A DNA stretch of 36,030 nt from a virus. Location of the stretch: positions 1 to 36,030 of IMG/VR virus record IMGVR_UViG_3300025128_000147; one strand, written 5' to 3'. Positions 16,201 to 25,786 of the stretch are shown here, one piece after another. Each line of letters opens with the position of its first letter. Positions within the stretch are counted from its first letter, which is position 1. A program made the translations under genes and the position numbers. The notes below the pieces were generated by a model. It worked only from the letters and a program-made list of their open reading frames with translations, was not told where the DNA came from and ran no database searches.

Positions 16201-17814
16201 GGTGGGCAGATAGGACAACTGGGTCAGGGGCTTGGTGCAAATGTAAGTCTGATGGGACAAGGCCTTGGTGCCCTTGGTGCGGGACGACAGCAGTTGACAG
16301 GTATCGATGCTCAGTTAGGCGGTCAGGGGCTTGGTGCCCTGACCGGCCAGCTTGCTGCAAATCTAAGTGGTCAGCTGAATCTTGGTCAGAGTGGTCTTGG
16401 TGCATTTGAACGTGGTGGCCGAGACATCAGTCAGATTGGTAAAGAGAAGCTTGGAATGATCGAGCGTATCCAAGACGAATACCCAAGCCAAAAGGATATC
16501 ACTGATCTGCTACTTAACTTTGGTGCATCGGGTGCCGGAGCTGGTGGCGGTGGAGTTGGTGGTATCGGTGGCAGCGGTGGTAAACCAATCAACATCGGAT
16601 CGCCAACGATGCCAGGCGGTGGATTCCCAAGGCCACAGTTCCCAATGCCTGGTGGTGGAGGACAAGGTGGTGGACAAGGTGGTGGACAAGGTGGTGGACA
16701 AGGTGGTGGCGGTGGCCCTGCCACGGCACCAACGCTTCCCACCCCAACGTCGGGAGTCCCAGGCGGCGCAGCTGGTGGTAGTGGTGGTGGATTTGCAGGC
16801 GGTGCTGGAGTGCCTGGATCGTCTGGTGGCATCACGCCAATCATACCTGGTCAAACTGGTGCAGGCCAAAACGCTCCTGGTGGCTATGTGCCTGGTAGTT
16901 CGCAAGGGCCACCGACAACTACAGGTACTGGTACGGGAGGAGGAGCAGGTACAGGGACTGGTACTGGTGGTGGTACAGGTACTGGTACTGGTGGAGCTGG
17001 TACTGGAGGAGCAGGTACTGGTGGAGGTTTAGGCCAACGCATCGGTGATTACTTTTCACCTATCGCCAGAACCGCTGCCGGATTGTATGGCGGAATGACT
17101 GAAGCTGCTCAGAATGCTCAGAACCAAGGCGGCACTTACGGCGCAAACAACGAGGTAATGAACAAGATGCGTCAGATGCTTGGAAATCCAAACGCCCCTG
17201 CTACATCTCAAAATTGGACGCAACCCTTTAGCGATGCGTTAGGCGGACTAGGCCAGTCTGTCGGTGACTTCGGCGAAGATCTGAAGAAAAGAGGCGAGGA
17301 AGGAATGGCTGGTCAACAACCACAAAACCCACAAGATGGAGATCCGACGCTCAGAGGTTGGCGAGATGTCTTTAATCAACCTCGCGGTGAACAACAAGGA
17401 GGTTGGATGGATCGCGCTAAAGAAATCCTCAATCAACCTCGTGGTGAAACACAAGGAGGGTGGCAAGATGTCTTCAATCAACCTCGTGGTGAAACACAAC
17501 AACCATGGTTTGATCCTTCGACTCTTCCACAAAGTGAGTTAGAGCAAATGCAAGGTGAAGGATCTATATATGGCCAAGGCGGTATACCTGCTGGGCCACC
17601 TCTTGGTGATAAACCATTACCAAAGACCGAAGGTCCCGATCATACCCTGCCACGCCCTAGAGCTGATCAGTTTGATCCGCAAGGAAGACCGAAGTCAAGG
17701 AATATCTTGCAGTGGATGCGGGATCAATTAATTAAACAGCAAAACACCGGTTACAGACCATCGCAGGCTGACCCATACGCTAGTGATTCTTATCCACAGT
17801 TAAGAGTCCGATAA
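13285..17814 (+). CDS. Giant internal virion/ejection-type protein (1509 aa)
   Basis: The first of three very large late genes, with GGAGGAG upstream of its ATG. Visible parts in order: a charged, helical coiled-coil region (residues about 1-380); a Gln/Pro linker (about 410-540); a long Gly-, Leu-, Arg- and Gln-rich helical region (about 570-1070); Gly-rich linkers (GGGQ units and TGTG units, about 1110-1250); a conserved module G-G-L-G-Q-S-V-G-D-F-G-E-D-L-K; and three NQPRGE repeats near the C-terminus. Podophages carry such proteins in the head and inject them to extend the tail through the envelope. That role is inferred from position and size; no enzyme motif was seen. Confidence 0.75.
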   Translation: MVVNKDRAGRLLDADGQRYIKGDRYGSRRVVGGLSHAKRRSDRAEKYDRGRAEGWGEARKERDRLGAELAVLKQKHPSWDDMDSKTWYEVDKAQQAFNKSREKEVRLRYKNIPNGGAKTAQALEDLSEVDGDFKGYYDKIQNQNVAQYGRKDVELSAAQQAERDKVDAEGRRSSFLESKWRDSEQAFAERAKSYSDVDLHLKRKARDKKIFDEAVKRGEDGQLAVTNAQKKRMQVGRDNRESGLKNLPDWAKGKGTDAELKAAEQQWLKDKESDQLARRKHREESQSELEELDALKLNKWKRDPKNKKVDVRHNYSRIADSLKLKSKKFTGTSNRGNVGGKYTKDVASAAQNAQSYFQGREKADKPAKPTLADRYKSEFGNKLPSQLSGREKIRARNLFNKLNNSQQKSINQSVVQQPQQSQQPQQTQQPQQQPSPLKSIAQQAEGQQPQQSQAPAKVQQPTETPEVRPPLGALRDTLEQAGPENQRQDQPAQQPAQLRQAVEGQTQPATQQPTQQPRTIGMARDNARDRADQTRWPTSRHQNPWNLPDNRGGRTGRRGDRPDIPGKADWQDRRSAIADSNLSPLQKLLANIVDEYRGARERGLAGNLERERQLRTGFDELGNQAESTLGNLMGGYKDLGSRLGGLTSKNMESIGRLFSGERGGILGRGENRLQDLLKRYDASSGRIGDAVQGNVGQIGDLARQQADPVLGEFREGLGAQQRGFEQLGRGQQDLIGRGGESLLENLRGRTAGQLGAHDAAGGSLAGLVGEARGQERGEYGQAATEAGGRYGDRLTEGMDMLKRLGEGRRKDINRSFDDRLKRDISRAEQDMVRRGLGNTTARANMIRGLREGSMRERESALGQLDDNLRAQQASQFAQLSGDQQRAVDALQRSGLAAGTALGSAGMGAQMQNVLGKVASGERLTGAESDALARMNAAREGANLQTGLAGLGDLAQGNRALLSSGGQFGQQALGGQIGQLGQGLGANVSLMGQGLGALGAGRQQLTGIDAQLGGQGLGALTGQLAANLSGQLNLGQSGLGAFERGGRDISQIGKEKLGMIERIQDEYPSQKDITDLLLNFGASGAGAGGGGVGGIGGSGGKPINIGSPTMPGGGFPRPQFPMPGGGGQGGGQGGGQGGGQGGGGGPATAPTLPTPTSGVPGGAAGGSGGGFAGGAGVPGSSGGITPIIPGQTGAGQNAPGGYVPGSSQGPPTTTGTGTGGGAGTGTGTGGGTGTGTGGAGTGGAGTGGGLGQRIGDYFSPIARTAAGLYGGMTEAAQNAQNQGGTYGANNEVMNKMRQMLGNPNAPATSQNWTQPFSDALGGLGQSVGDFGEDLKKRGEEGMAGQQPQNPQDGDPTLRGWRDVFNQPRGEQQGGWMDRAKEILNQPRGETQGGWQDVFNQPRGETQQPWFDPSTLPQSELEQMQGEGSIYGQGGIPAGPPLGDKPLPKTEGPDHTLPRPRADQFDPQGRPKSRNILQWMRDQLIKQQNTGYRPSQADPYASDSYPQLRVR
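17373..17493 (+). repeat. Three NQPRGE-coding repeats
   Basis: An 18-base sequence coding N-Q-P-R-G-E occurs at 17373-17390, 17431-17448 and 17476-17493. The spacing is 58 and 45 bases, and the flanks also match in part (W-x-D-V-F before, Q-x-G-W after). The wider unit reads GGWxDVFNQPRGE. The repeats lie in the C-terminal tail of the 1509-residue protein. Confidence 0.9.
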
Positions 17815-17839
17815 CGGAAATGACAAGGAATAGATAACA

Positions 17840-19699
17840 ATGCCGATTGTCTATAAGCATGAGCCGGATATTGCACCTGTTGGGGCAGCTGCCTTTGCAA
17901 CCGGACAGATGACCTACCAGAATCAGCGTAGGCGGGAGTTAGAAGAACTCGCTATGCGTGCTGCCTCCCTAAGGCAGCAACGCTCTATTGCTGAAGGTCA
18001 GATGGTTCAGCGTCAGAACATGGCGAATCAGGATGTGGCAGAACGCATCTATCGTCAGCAAATGGGGCACATGCAGAACATGCAGTCGCTCGGGTTTCAG
18101 GCGCAGAACAGACGGGAGATGTTCGATCTCGGTTTAGATCAGGACGACAAACATCACCAGCAACGATTAGAGCAAAACGCTGAGTTCTTTAAACAGCGAC
18201 AGCAGTATTCTGTACAGCAGGCACAACAGAATGCCCAGCTGCAAACACGCCAGCAAACGATCACTAACACGAGACAACGATACCAGAAGTTCTTTAATAA
18301 TTTAAATCCGCAGGGTATCAATCAGGCGCAGACAATCATCGGGCAGATATCACAGTGGCAGACGGCAACCAATGTAAACCCACAACAGCAACAAACTGCT
18401 ATCAACCAGCTGGTCACACAGCTCGACGGTATTACCAAAGACCCACTGAATTTAATAAACGCACAAGATGTGCCTGGTAGAATTGCCGACCACAAGATGT
18501 CGGATGACGGTATTAATCACCAGTACCAAATGAAAACAGTTGCTCCTGGTGACTATGAATACAGTCCTAAGCTGGAGTACCGCAAGCCGAAGATGGATAC
18601 CATTCAGGGTCCAGACGGTGAGGAGGAAGTCCATGCAAAGGATGCTCAGGGTAATCCTTTATATGAAGATGCGACCTTTACAAATCCTTACGAGTGGCAG
18701 GAGCACTACACCAAGACATACCCGATGAACGATGGCACTGGCCGAGAGCGGGTGATAAAGCCAAGTCTCACTGACCCTGATAAGTATGAAGAAGAGATCA
18801 TTGATCCTCAACAGATTCAGTCTGGCAAGCTTGACGACATCACTAAGTGGGAAGGAGAGATCGCTAGGAAGTACAAGGAATACGTCGTAGGAAATACACC
18901 AAAACGTGGTTCTGGTATTGAAGCGCAATTAGATGAAATCACGGGAGGTGACGATCCAAATCTGATCAAGGATAAGTTCGACTGGGCAGAGCAAGACCCG
19001 CACGGAAGACTACTGCTTGAGCAATACAACAAAGCGAGAGAACGAGCTGGACTAGATCCATGGGAACCTCAGGATATAGATGGCGGTGAGGGTGGTTGGA
19101 CTGAACCCATTAGAGATTTCATAGGTGGGCTAGGTCAGGGTATCGGTGACTTAGGCGAGGATCTAAGGCAAAGAGGCCAGCAAGGAATGTCTGGGCAACA
19201 ACCAGAAGAGCAGATAATAACGCCAAATCCGGAATCACCAGTATCGAATCTTATAAACGCTGTTCAGCCCCCAGAACAACCAGAAGAAACACCACAAGTT
19301 GGTTTCCAACCCGAGACACAGATGGGTGTTGCACCACAACTTAGAGAGCAACCTGAAGGTGCTCCCAAGCCAGATCCAAACGAAAGTATCGTCCTGCTCA
19401 ACAATGAAATAAAAACATACCACGATTCGATCCTTCAAAATGGAGGCGATCCGCAACAACAGTATGAAGTTGGTGGATTGATAGACATTGGTGGTGACCA
19501 AGGTCCGGCAATAGTTTCACCAGAGTTTTTAATAAAGATCGGAGTCACCAAAGCTGCTGTTGATCGGTCACTTAAAAGGTGGGAAGAGCGTACCGGTGAG
19601 CGATGGGAAGGTGCCCAAGAAAAAGAAAATCTCCAATACCTCATAGCCGAGTATGGTCCAGAAGAAGGTCTTAAGAGATACCTTGGAGGACACAAGTGA
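17840..19699 (+). CDS. Internal virion-type protein (619 aa), Gln-rich
   Basis: A 619-residue protein with AAGGAAT about 9 bases before ATG. The N-terminal 40 residues look like a short head-binding segment (G-A-A-A-F-A-T-G-Q-M-T-Y-Q). A Gln-rich coiled coil follows (about 40-200), then a mixed region and a C-terminal domain (about 530-619). Near residues 424-458 it has the module G-G-L-G-Q-G-I-G-D-L-G-E-D-L-R, then QRGQQGMSGQQP. That module is shared with the preceding 1509-residue protein. Its stop overlaps the GTG of the next gene (GTGA). Position among giant proteins suggests an ejected or internal core component. Confidence 0.75.
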   Translation: MPIVYKHEPDIAPVGAAAFATGQMTYQNQRRRELEELAMRAASLRQQRSIAEGQMVQRQNMANQDVAERIYRQQMGHMQNMQSLGFQAQNRREMFDLGLDQDDKHHQQRLEQNAEFFKQRQQYSVQQAQQNAQLQTRQQTITNTRQRYQKFFNNLNPQGINQAQTIIGQISQWQTATNVNPQQQQTAINQLVTQLDGITKDPLNLINAQDVPGRIADHKMSDDGINHQYQMKTVAPGDYEYSPKLEYRKPKMDTIQGPDGEEEVHAKDAQGNPLYEDATFTNPYEWQEHYTKTYPMNDGTGRERVIKPSLTDPDKYEEEIIDPQQIQSGKLDDITKWEGEIARKYKEYVVGNTPKRGSGIEAQLDEITGGDDPNLIKDKFDWAEQDPHGRLLLEQYNKARERAGLDPWEPQDIDGGEGGWTEPIRDFIGGLGQGIGDLGEDLRQRGQQGMSGQQPEEQIITPNPESPVSNLINAVQPPEQPEETPQVGFQPETQMGVAPQLREQPEGAPKPDPNESIVLLNNEIKTYHDSILQNGGDPQQQYEVGGLIDIGGDQGPAIVSPEFLIKIGVTKAAVDRSLKRWEERTGERWEGAQEKENLQYLIAEYGPEEGLKRYLGGHK

Positions 19700-22600
19700 C
19701 CGATGTCTTCAAAGAACTAGGAACTGATGCATACAAAGCCTACGGGATGTATCCGGCTTCTTCCGTTCGGCCTGAGTATTCAGAGACTGGTGAGATACAG
19801 CCATACAAAATGTATAACAATCTCGATGATGTTGAGATTTCTTACCGACCGGACACAACACAAAGCCTGCATTATGAAACAGATCGCACCGGTCACGAGC
19901 GTATTTTAAAAGACCTGACCAATGCTCAGTACTCGCCAGCTGTTAAGATGCAGCTGGCGAACCAGTATCTCCAGCGATTACCCCACGATGAGATTATGAA
20001 GCGTGGTGATCGTGACGGTTTCTTTACGTATTTATTTAAAAGCTTTCCACCAACGAGAAAGCTTCTCGCCTTGGATAAGGCTGACCTTGACGTAGCGCAT
20101 GAGATGGTTGGTAAAGGCATTGGTAAACCGGCACAGTATCTAGCTGTTGCCTACGACAATGCTGTGCAGGGAGACAAAGGCTGGGCAGAAAATCTGTTCG
20201 GTGAGGGCGGCTCTGCAATGATGAACATGGCCTGGCAGTTTGGTGCTGGCGGTGGACTTGCTAAAGGTGCGACCAAAGGAATTCAAATGCTCCGTGGTGT
20301 GGATGCAGCCACAGATGTCGCACGAGCTACAACTGCCGGACTTCAGGCAGCACAGAAAGCTCCCACGGTAAAAGCCGCAGCCGGACGCGCACTTGCTGGT
20401 GGTGCTGGCATGACTGCTGGCCCTGTTGGTTGGCAGCAAATGGGTGAGGCTCAGGCTGAAAGAGAAAGATCAACCGCATATCTGGACCCTAACAATCCTA
20501 ACCGTTTGATCTATGAAGAAGGCGAGACTGGCACGCCATCCGTTGTGAAGTCCCTTACCGATGTCTTTACAATGAACGTCACTGAAAGGTTGGGTGGTGA
20601 GTTCTTTAAGGCGGTGGGTAGCAAAGGTTCAGATATGCTGAAGGTGCTTCGTCGCACCACACCAGCCAAAAAAACAACAGCTACCCTGCACAAGGAATTG
20701 GCTAAGGGTTACCTAAAACAAAACCCAGGTAAGTTCGGTAACAAGCCTCAGGGCGTGATGGACGCTTTCGGCATCAATGGTCTGATAGGTGAAATTGGTG
20801 AAGAGCGTGCAGCTGAATTACTCGGTGGTGCAACCGAGGCCATGTACAACGAAGTAGCCTTTGGTAAATCTACTGACCAAGGTGTGCGTGATAGGTTCGG
20901 TGTGACCGGTCAGCTGGCAGAGGGAGATATTGGTGGTGCTCTGCGGGGCGCAGGTGAAGAGGCATTACTATTAACGTCTATCAAGTCACCTTCAATCGTT
21001 GCAAATATGCCACGTCAGCAACGGCAGGCAGAGGCGCATCGTGCCTTAGAACAACAGGCAAAAGAGAGAGTTGAAACAAGGGTATACGAAGCGAACGATA
21101 AGCTTGACCGCATTGTAGAGCAGGCAGAAAACAATCCAGAGCTCGTCAAAAAGATTGATGGTCTTTTAGAAAAAGATCCAACTCGCAGTTCCTTTGAAGA
21201 TGTGGAATTACCTGAGGAAATGCAGGAGGAGTTTGGTCGTACATTATCCTCAGCATTCCCCAGAGTTGCGGAGCGAGTCGCCGTACAGGAGCGACTCGCT
21301 CAACAGTCGGTTGCAGATCAGGTAACTGAACGTCAGGCACAGACACAGCAGGCAGAGCTTGAGCAACAGCAGGCAGAAGAGGAAGCACAACGGCAGGCAG
21401 CTGCTGAAGAAGCTGCAAGTCAGGCACAACTTAGTGCCGACATGCCAGAGGCTGGCCGTATTGGTCGTGCAAGGATGGAGCAACGACAGGCACAGCCACC
21501 TGCAATGCCAGATGAAGTAGCCGCAGAACCATCGGCAATTGAGCAGATACCAGAGCAAGCTGTACAGCAGCAACCTAGTGTGCCAGTTGAACAGCGACTG
21601 GCACCTAGTCCAGTTGAGACGATGGATACCAAGGATGTAATTAAAGAAACGACACTACCTCCACTAAATACAGTTAAAGAAATAAATGCAGCTGCCAAAG
21701 AGCTAGGCATCAAAGTTACAGGCAAAAAAAAAGAAGCTGCTAGACAGGCTGTAATTAATAAAATCCGTCAGCAAGATGCCACACCTCAACCGGAGGTGCA
21801 GACACCTGAACCATCTCCCCCACCAATGCAGGTGAAGCCGGTAAGACCACCTGGCGTAATTCGGGCTAGATGGCAGCAAACTACACCAGAGGCTCCACCT
21901 AAGCAGCCAGCAGTTGAGCCTATCGTGCAGGAGATGCAGCAGTTAAACGCTATTGCCGGTGGGACAGTTGGTGAGGTCCAGTCGTTAATCGACGATGGCA
22001 CTGTGGAAACCTCATTAGGCAAACAGCCAGTTGGTAAAAAGTGGACCGTTGAATCCGCACAGAGTGAGGCTTTAAATCGTATAGGTGATATCAGATCTAA
22101 AGAACCTGATATAGATGAGCGTGTAACTGAAGCAGAAACAACACAAGTAGAGGATATCAAAGACCCAGTTGCCGTAGCTGCTCAACAGGTAAAGGATCAG
22201 CCGTCACAACAGGTAACTGAACAAGAGCTTCCTACAGTTGAGTATGAGGAGGGTGATGCTCAACGGCAGCGTGAATGGCAGCAGAATCTACCGAAAACCC
22301 CAGCTGAACCTCCTCTGACAAAGGGCAAGGAGGTTATCAAAGCTGCATATAAAAAGCCGCCATCAGCGGTGCCTGAAGCACCCGCTGATGTAGCAGCAAA
22401 AGAAATATCACAACCTGCACCAGCACCGATTCTTAACGTGCCTACCAAACGCACCCCTCCACCTGTGCCTGTGCAAGCTGGGAAGCAACCACCACCGATA
22501 CCTGAAGCTGCAAGACGACAACCACCACCGGTACCTGAAGCTGCTAAAGGACCGCCACCTCTACCTGGTGTGCAACCGGGCCATAAAGGTATTTCAGCCG

Positions 22601-25600
22601 AGGCCACCGGTTATACGCAGGATGCCGTTGATGTCACCTCAGCTATGAAGACCGGTAAGACATTAGGCAAGTACATAAAAAGACAGTTGTTTGGTACGCC
22701 CGAAACAAAGCAGATGCGTTCCGAGTTGGAATCAGCAGAAGGCAAGATCGGATTGCATGGACGCAGGGCTGAGATCAATAGGCGTGATCTGGTTAAGACC
22801 ATAGAAAAGAAGTTCGGTGTTCCACTAAAGAAATGGGCAAGCAAGACAGAGCATGACACGTTTAGAAACCAATTGTTTGAGGCATACACTAATCCCACAA
22901 AGATGGAAGCGTTTAAGCAGCAGTATCCCGAGGTCGGTGAGAAGCTACAGGTAATGCGCGACCATCAGGATCAGGTCACCAAGGCGATTGCTGATGCCTT
23001 ACATATAGAACATACATCGTTACTAAGCACGCTCGATAAGAACCTTGGGTTTTATATGGTTCGCCGGTATGAAGCACTGGATAACCCAGCTCACTACTAC
23101 CGACTGACGAAGACCGAGGAAGGTAGGAAGAAACTTGAGGATGCTTATCGTTACACGATTAAGCAGGATCTTGAGACACGTACCGACGCATCTGTTGATC
23201 AGTGGTTTGACAATCTTCTAAAAGGAAAGAAGAAGGATGTCGATGGCGTAAACCAGACTGCTATCGATAGTGTATTTGCGACAGATGGTGATCTTAAGAA
23301 AGCACGCGCTGATTACCGAAAACAGCTGCGTGAAAGTTTACAGAATGTGCCTGAGAATATCCGGAATAACATGATCACTTCTCGCATGCAGGAGTTTGAC
23401 GGCGATTTAAAAGATCGTCTGAGAAGATATGTATCGCATAAGCCGCTAACCATGGAGCAGGCTAAGGATAAAGTTATCAGTCTGGTCAGTCCTCAGAATA
23501 TGAAGGACAAAGAAATCGATAGCTTCCGTGCGCGTAAGGATATCGATGAGGTTATCCGGATTCTGTACGGTGAAGTGACAGATGTCGAAAAGGGTTACAC
23601 CGAAAGTATCATACGCACTTCGCACATAGCTGCGAAGTTACAGTTCTATGAGGCCATTGCTGAGCAACAGGCAAACGTCGATCCGGAGAAACGATTTGTA
23701 TTTGATAGCCGTGATCAGATACGACAGCTGCAACGACAGGGCCATGACATTGATATCGATGAGTTTACTAACACCGTCGAAGGTGAGATGTGGGGTAAGC
23801 TCCATGGGAAGTATGTACGTACAGATCTCGTAGACATTCTCAAAAGTATGAATGATACGCAGGCAGACAGAACCACACGGCATAGTGGTAACCTGTTCGC
23901 CAAGATGGGATCGATGATGCTTAGGGCTGCTCACCTGGCAAAAGCATTTAAGACAGTCATCTCGCCGGTAACCAAAGCTCGTAACTCCCTTGATGCAAAC
24001 TTTCGGGTTGGCGTAACTCTTGGTTATCTGGAGCGTGCCGGTTTATCCAACCTCGTCGAAGCGATGAGGGTGACTAAAGGTGTATCAGGTTACAAGATCA
24101 CACCTGCGATGCGGGGAATCCTTGATCCCTTAGGGTCAGCAATATCTGCCGGTGTTAAGCCTGATGCAGCAGCCGAGAAAATGATTGAGCGATTGTTTGA
24201 GCTTGGTCTGATCAACAACTCTGAATATCAGGAGATTGTCAAAGGACTCTCGGGTAAATATGAAACCGATATAGATGATCTTATATATGACTCCCTACCT
24301 GAACATGAGCAGATTCGTCAGCTCGGTGAGAAGGTTGATACAGCACGGTTTAATCCAAAGCTAATGGCTACGCTCGGTGACTTGTATCAGGAGTCTGATA
24401 ATAAGGCCAAGGTGATTGGGTTCTTTGCTGAACGCAAGATGCTCATTGAGGCTGCGATGCATGACGGTGTAGAGATCAATGCAGAATCGATGAAGCAGAT
24501 CGAGAAGGAGGCAGCTGAGCGTGTTAAGACGTTAGTGCCAACCTACACCCGTGCTCCAAAGATTGTAAAGACAATCTCAAAGTTTGCTCCGCTCGGTGAC
24601 TTCCCCACCTTCACAGCTGAAGTAATCCGTACCAACATCAATCTGCAAACGCTGGCTTGGAAAGACATCGCCAGCGGTAATCCAGCGAAAGTTAAAGCAG
24701 GTATCCGCATGCTGGCCGGTCAGATGTTTGTGACCATTGGCCTACCAGTATTGGCAAGTGTTGTGTCGCAGGCTCTCAGTGGAGAGGACGACGAACAGTT
24801 ACAGAAGAAGCGTGCATTGATGCCTGAGTGGATGCGTAACGGTACACTGCTACATCTGGGCGGTGGTGATAAACCGATTGTGGTGGACTTAAGCAACTTC
24901 ATCGGTGATCTGTACCTGACTGACCTTGTGCGATCTACAGGGTTAACCGGTATCCCTGAGGAAGAAGGCGAGAGTCGGTTTGAGAATGCATACAAACAGG
25001 CACTTGCTCCCTTCTGGGATCAGGGTATGGTCTTTGGTCGAATCGTTGAAGGTGTATCAGGCCGAGATATCTACGACCGAAAGATCTATCGACCTAACGA
25101 TAGCGGTGTTGATCGCATGCTCAAGTTCATTGCACACGCGACCATCGGTATACCAGGCACATCAGGGATTGGTAAAGGACCTCTTGTGCCTGGTATCGTT
25201 AGCCAGCTGAAACGTATTAAGGAAAGTGTGGACGGCACCACGTTACCCGATGGTAGGAAACGTGACTTCATTACTGAGGTAATGAGTTATGTATCCGGCA
25301 TGCGGGGTTACGAGCTTGATATATCTAAGCAGGCATTCTTTGCAGTTCGTAGTACGAAACAGCGAATCGATGAACTGACTGGTAACTACCGTTACGATGT
25401 TCGCAAAGACAAGCTGACAGTGGATGATGTCGAATCAATACACGACGACTTTACATCTAACTACAACAACATGTACGAACAGTTCTTCCGAATCACGGAT
25501 GCCATGGAAGCATCCGGATTAGCACCACGCGAGGTGGTGAAGGTACTACTGGAGTCCGGTATGAGTGCTGATCTGGCTGCGATGGTTTATCGAAAGAAGA

Positions 25601-25728
25601 TCCTTGCCTATAAGCCAAGTGATAAGTCGCTTGTGAATATCTACGACATCTACAAAAAGCAAGGTGATGACAGCACCGAGGCAAAAAACAAACTGAGGGC
25701 CGTACTTGGTTTGAAGGGTCGCAAGTAA
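19696..25728 (+). CDS. Giant polyvalent/ejection protein (2010 aa)
   Basis: The largest gene in the window. The GTG start overlaps the previous stop (GTGA). Visible parts: an N-terminal folded region (about 1-330, with small-residue-rich helices); a long Gln/Glu coiled coil (about 440-570); a SAP/HeH-like helical motif V-K-E-I-N-A-A-A-K-E-L-G-I-K (about 656-690); a Pro-rich stretch with repeated PPPVPEAA units (about 915-960); and a large C-terminal helical region. That region has S-P-V-T-K-A-R-N-S-L-D-A-N-F and, near 1670-1695, a membrane-like segment M-F-V-T-I-G-L-P-V-L-A-S-V-V. The last part resembles the LPD38-type regions of phage polyvalent proteins that enter the cell with DNA. No transglycosylase motif was found. 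Confidence 0.78.
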   Translation: MTDVFKELGTDAYKAYGMYPASSVRPEYSETGEIQPYKMYNNLDDVEISYRPDTTQSLHYETDRTGHERILKDLTNAQYSPAVKMQLANQYLQRLPHDEIMKRGDRDGFFTYLFKSFPPTRKLLALDKADLDVAHEMVGKGIGKPAQYLAVAYDNAVQGDKGWAENLFGEGGSAMMNMAWQFGAGGGLAKGATKGIQMLRGVDAATDVARATTAGLQAAQKAPTVKAAAGRALAGGAGMTAGPVGWQQMGEAQAERERSTAYLDPNNPNRLIYEEGETGTPSVVKSLTDVFTMNVTERLGGEFFKAVGSKGSDMLKVLRRTTPAKKTTATLHKELAKGYLKQNPGKFGNKPQGVMDAFGINGLIGEIGEERAAELLGGATEAMYNEVAFGKSTDQGVRDRFGVTGQLAEGDIGGALRGAGEEALLLTSIKSPSIVANMPRQQRQAEAHRALEQQAKERVETRVYEANDKLDRIVEQAENNPELVKKIDGLLEKDPTRSSFEDVELPEEMQEEFGRTLSSAFPRVAERVAVQERLAQQSVADQVTERQAQTQQAELEQQQAEEEAQRQAAAEEAASQAQLSADMPEAGRIGRARMEQRQAQPPAMPDEVAAEPSAIEQIPEQAVQQQPSVPVEQRLAPSPVETMDTKDVIKETTLPPLNTVKEINAAAKELGIKVTGKKKEAARQAVINKIRQQDATPQPEVQTPEPSPPPMQVKPVRPPGVIRARWQQTTPEAPPKQPAVEPIVQEMQQLNAIAGGTVGEVQSLIDDGTVETSLGKQPVGKKWTVESAQSEALNRIGDIRSKEPDIDERVTEAETTQVEDIKDPVAVAAQQVKDQPSQQVTEQELPTVEYEEGDAQRQREWQQNLPKTPAEPPLTKGKEVIKAAYKKPPSAVPEAPADVAAKEISQPAPAPILNVPTKRTPPPVPVQAGKQPPPIPEAARRQPPPVPEAAKGPPPLPGVQPGHKGISAEATGYTQDAVDVTSAMKTGKTLGKYIKRQLFGTPETKQMRSELESAEGKIGLHGRRAEINRRDLVKTIEKKFGVPLKKWASKTEHDTFRNQLFEAYTNPTKMEAFKQQYPEVGEKLQVMRDHQDQVTKAIADALHIEHTSLLSTLDKNLGFYMVRRYEALDNPAHYYRLTKTEEGRKKLEDAYRYTIKQDLETRTDASVDQWFDNLLKGKKKDVDGVNQTAIDSVFATDGDLKKARADYRKQLRESLQNVPENIRNNMITSRMQEFDGDLKDRLRRYVSHKPLTMEQAKDKVISLVSPQNMKDKEIDSFRARKDIDEVIRILYGEVTDVEKGYTESIIRTSHIAAKLQFYEAIAEQQANVDPEKRFVFDSRDQIRQLQRQGHDIDIDEFTNTVEGEMWGKLHGKYVRTDLVDILKSMNDTQADRTTRHSGNLFAKMGSMMLRAAHLAKAFKTVISPVTKARNSLDANFRVGVTLGYLERAGLSNLVEAMRVTKGVSGYKITPAMRGILDPLGSAISAGVKPDAAAEKMIERLFELGLINNSEYQEIVKGLSGKYETDIDDLIYDSLPEHEQIRQLGEKVDTARFNPKLMATLGDLYQESDNKAKVIGFFAERKMLIEAAMHDGVEINAESMKQIEKEAAERVKTLVPTYTRAPKIVKTISKFAPLGDFPTFTAEVIRTNINLQTLAWKDIASGNPAKVKAGIRMLAGQMFVTIGLPVLASVVSQALSGEDDEQLQKKRALMPEWMRNGTLLHLGGGDKPIVVDLSNFIGDLYLTDLVRSTGLTGIPEEEGESRFENAYKQALAPFWDQGMVFGRIVEGVSGRDIYDRKIYRPNDSGVDRMLKFIAHATIGIPGTSGIGKGPLVPGIVSQLKRIKESVDGTTLPDGRKRDFITEVMSYVSGMRGYELDISKQAFFAVRSTKQRIDELTGNYRYDVRKDKLTVDDVESIHDDFTSNYNNMYEQFFRITDAMEASGLAPREVVKVLLESGMSADLAAMVYRKKILAYKPSDKSLVNIYDIYKKQGDDSTEAKNKLRAVLGLKGRK

Positions 25729-25786
25729 TTCTATTGTCGGCTCATCGCTACCAGCTCGATAATGAATGTAACCTTGCCCCTCTGGT

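Noticed and set aside
16431-17032. Alternate frames over the Gly-rich part of the 1509-residue gene
   Set aside because: Low-complexity shadows of Gly codons on both strands.
19696-25728. Lysozyme or transglycosylase domain in the 2010-residue protein
   Set aside because: No E-S-x-x-x-P-type or other peptidoglycan-cleaving motif could be seen by eye.
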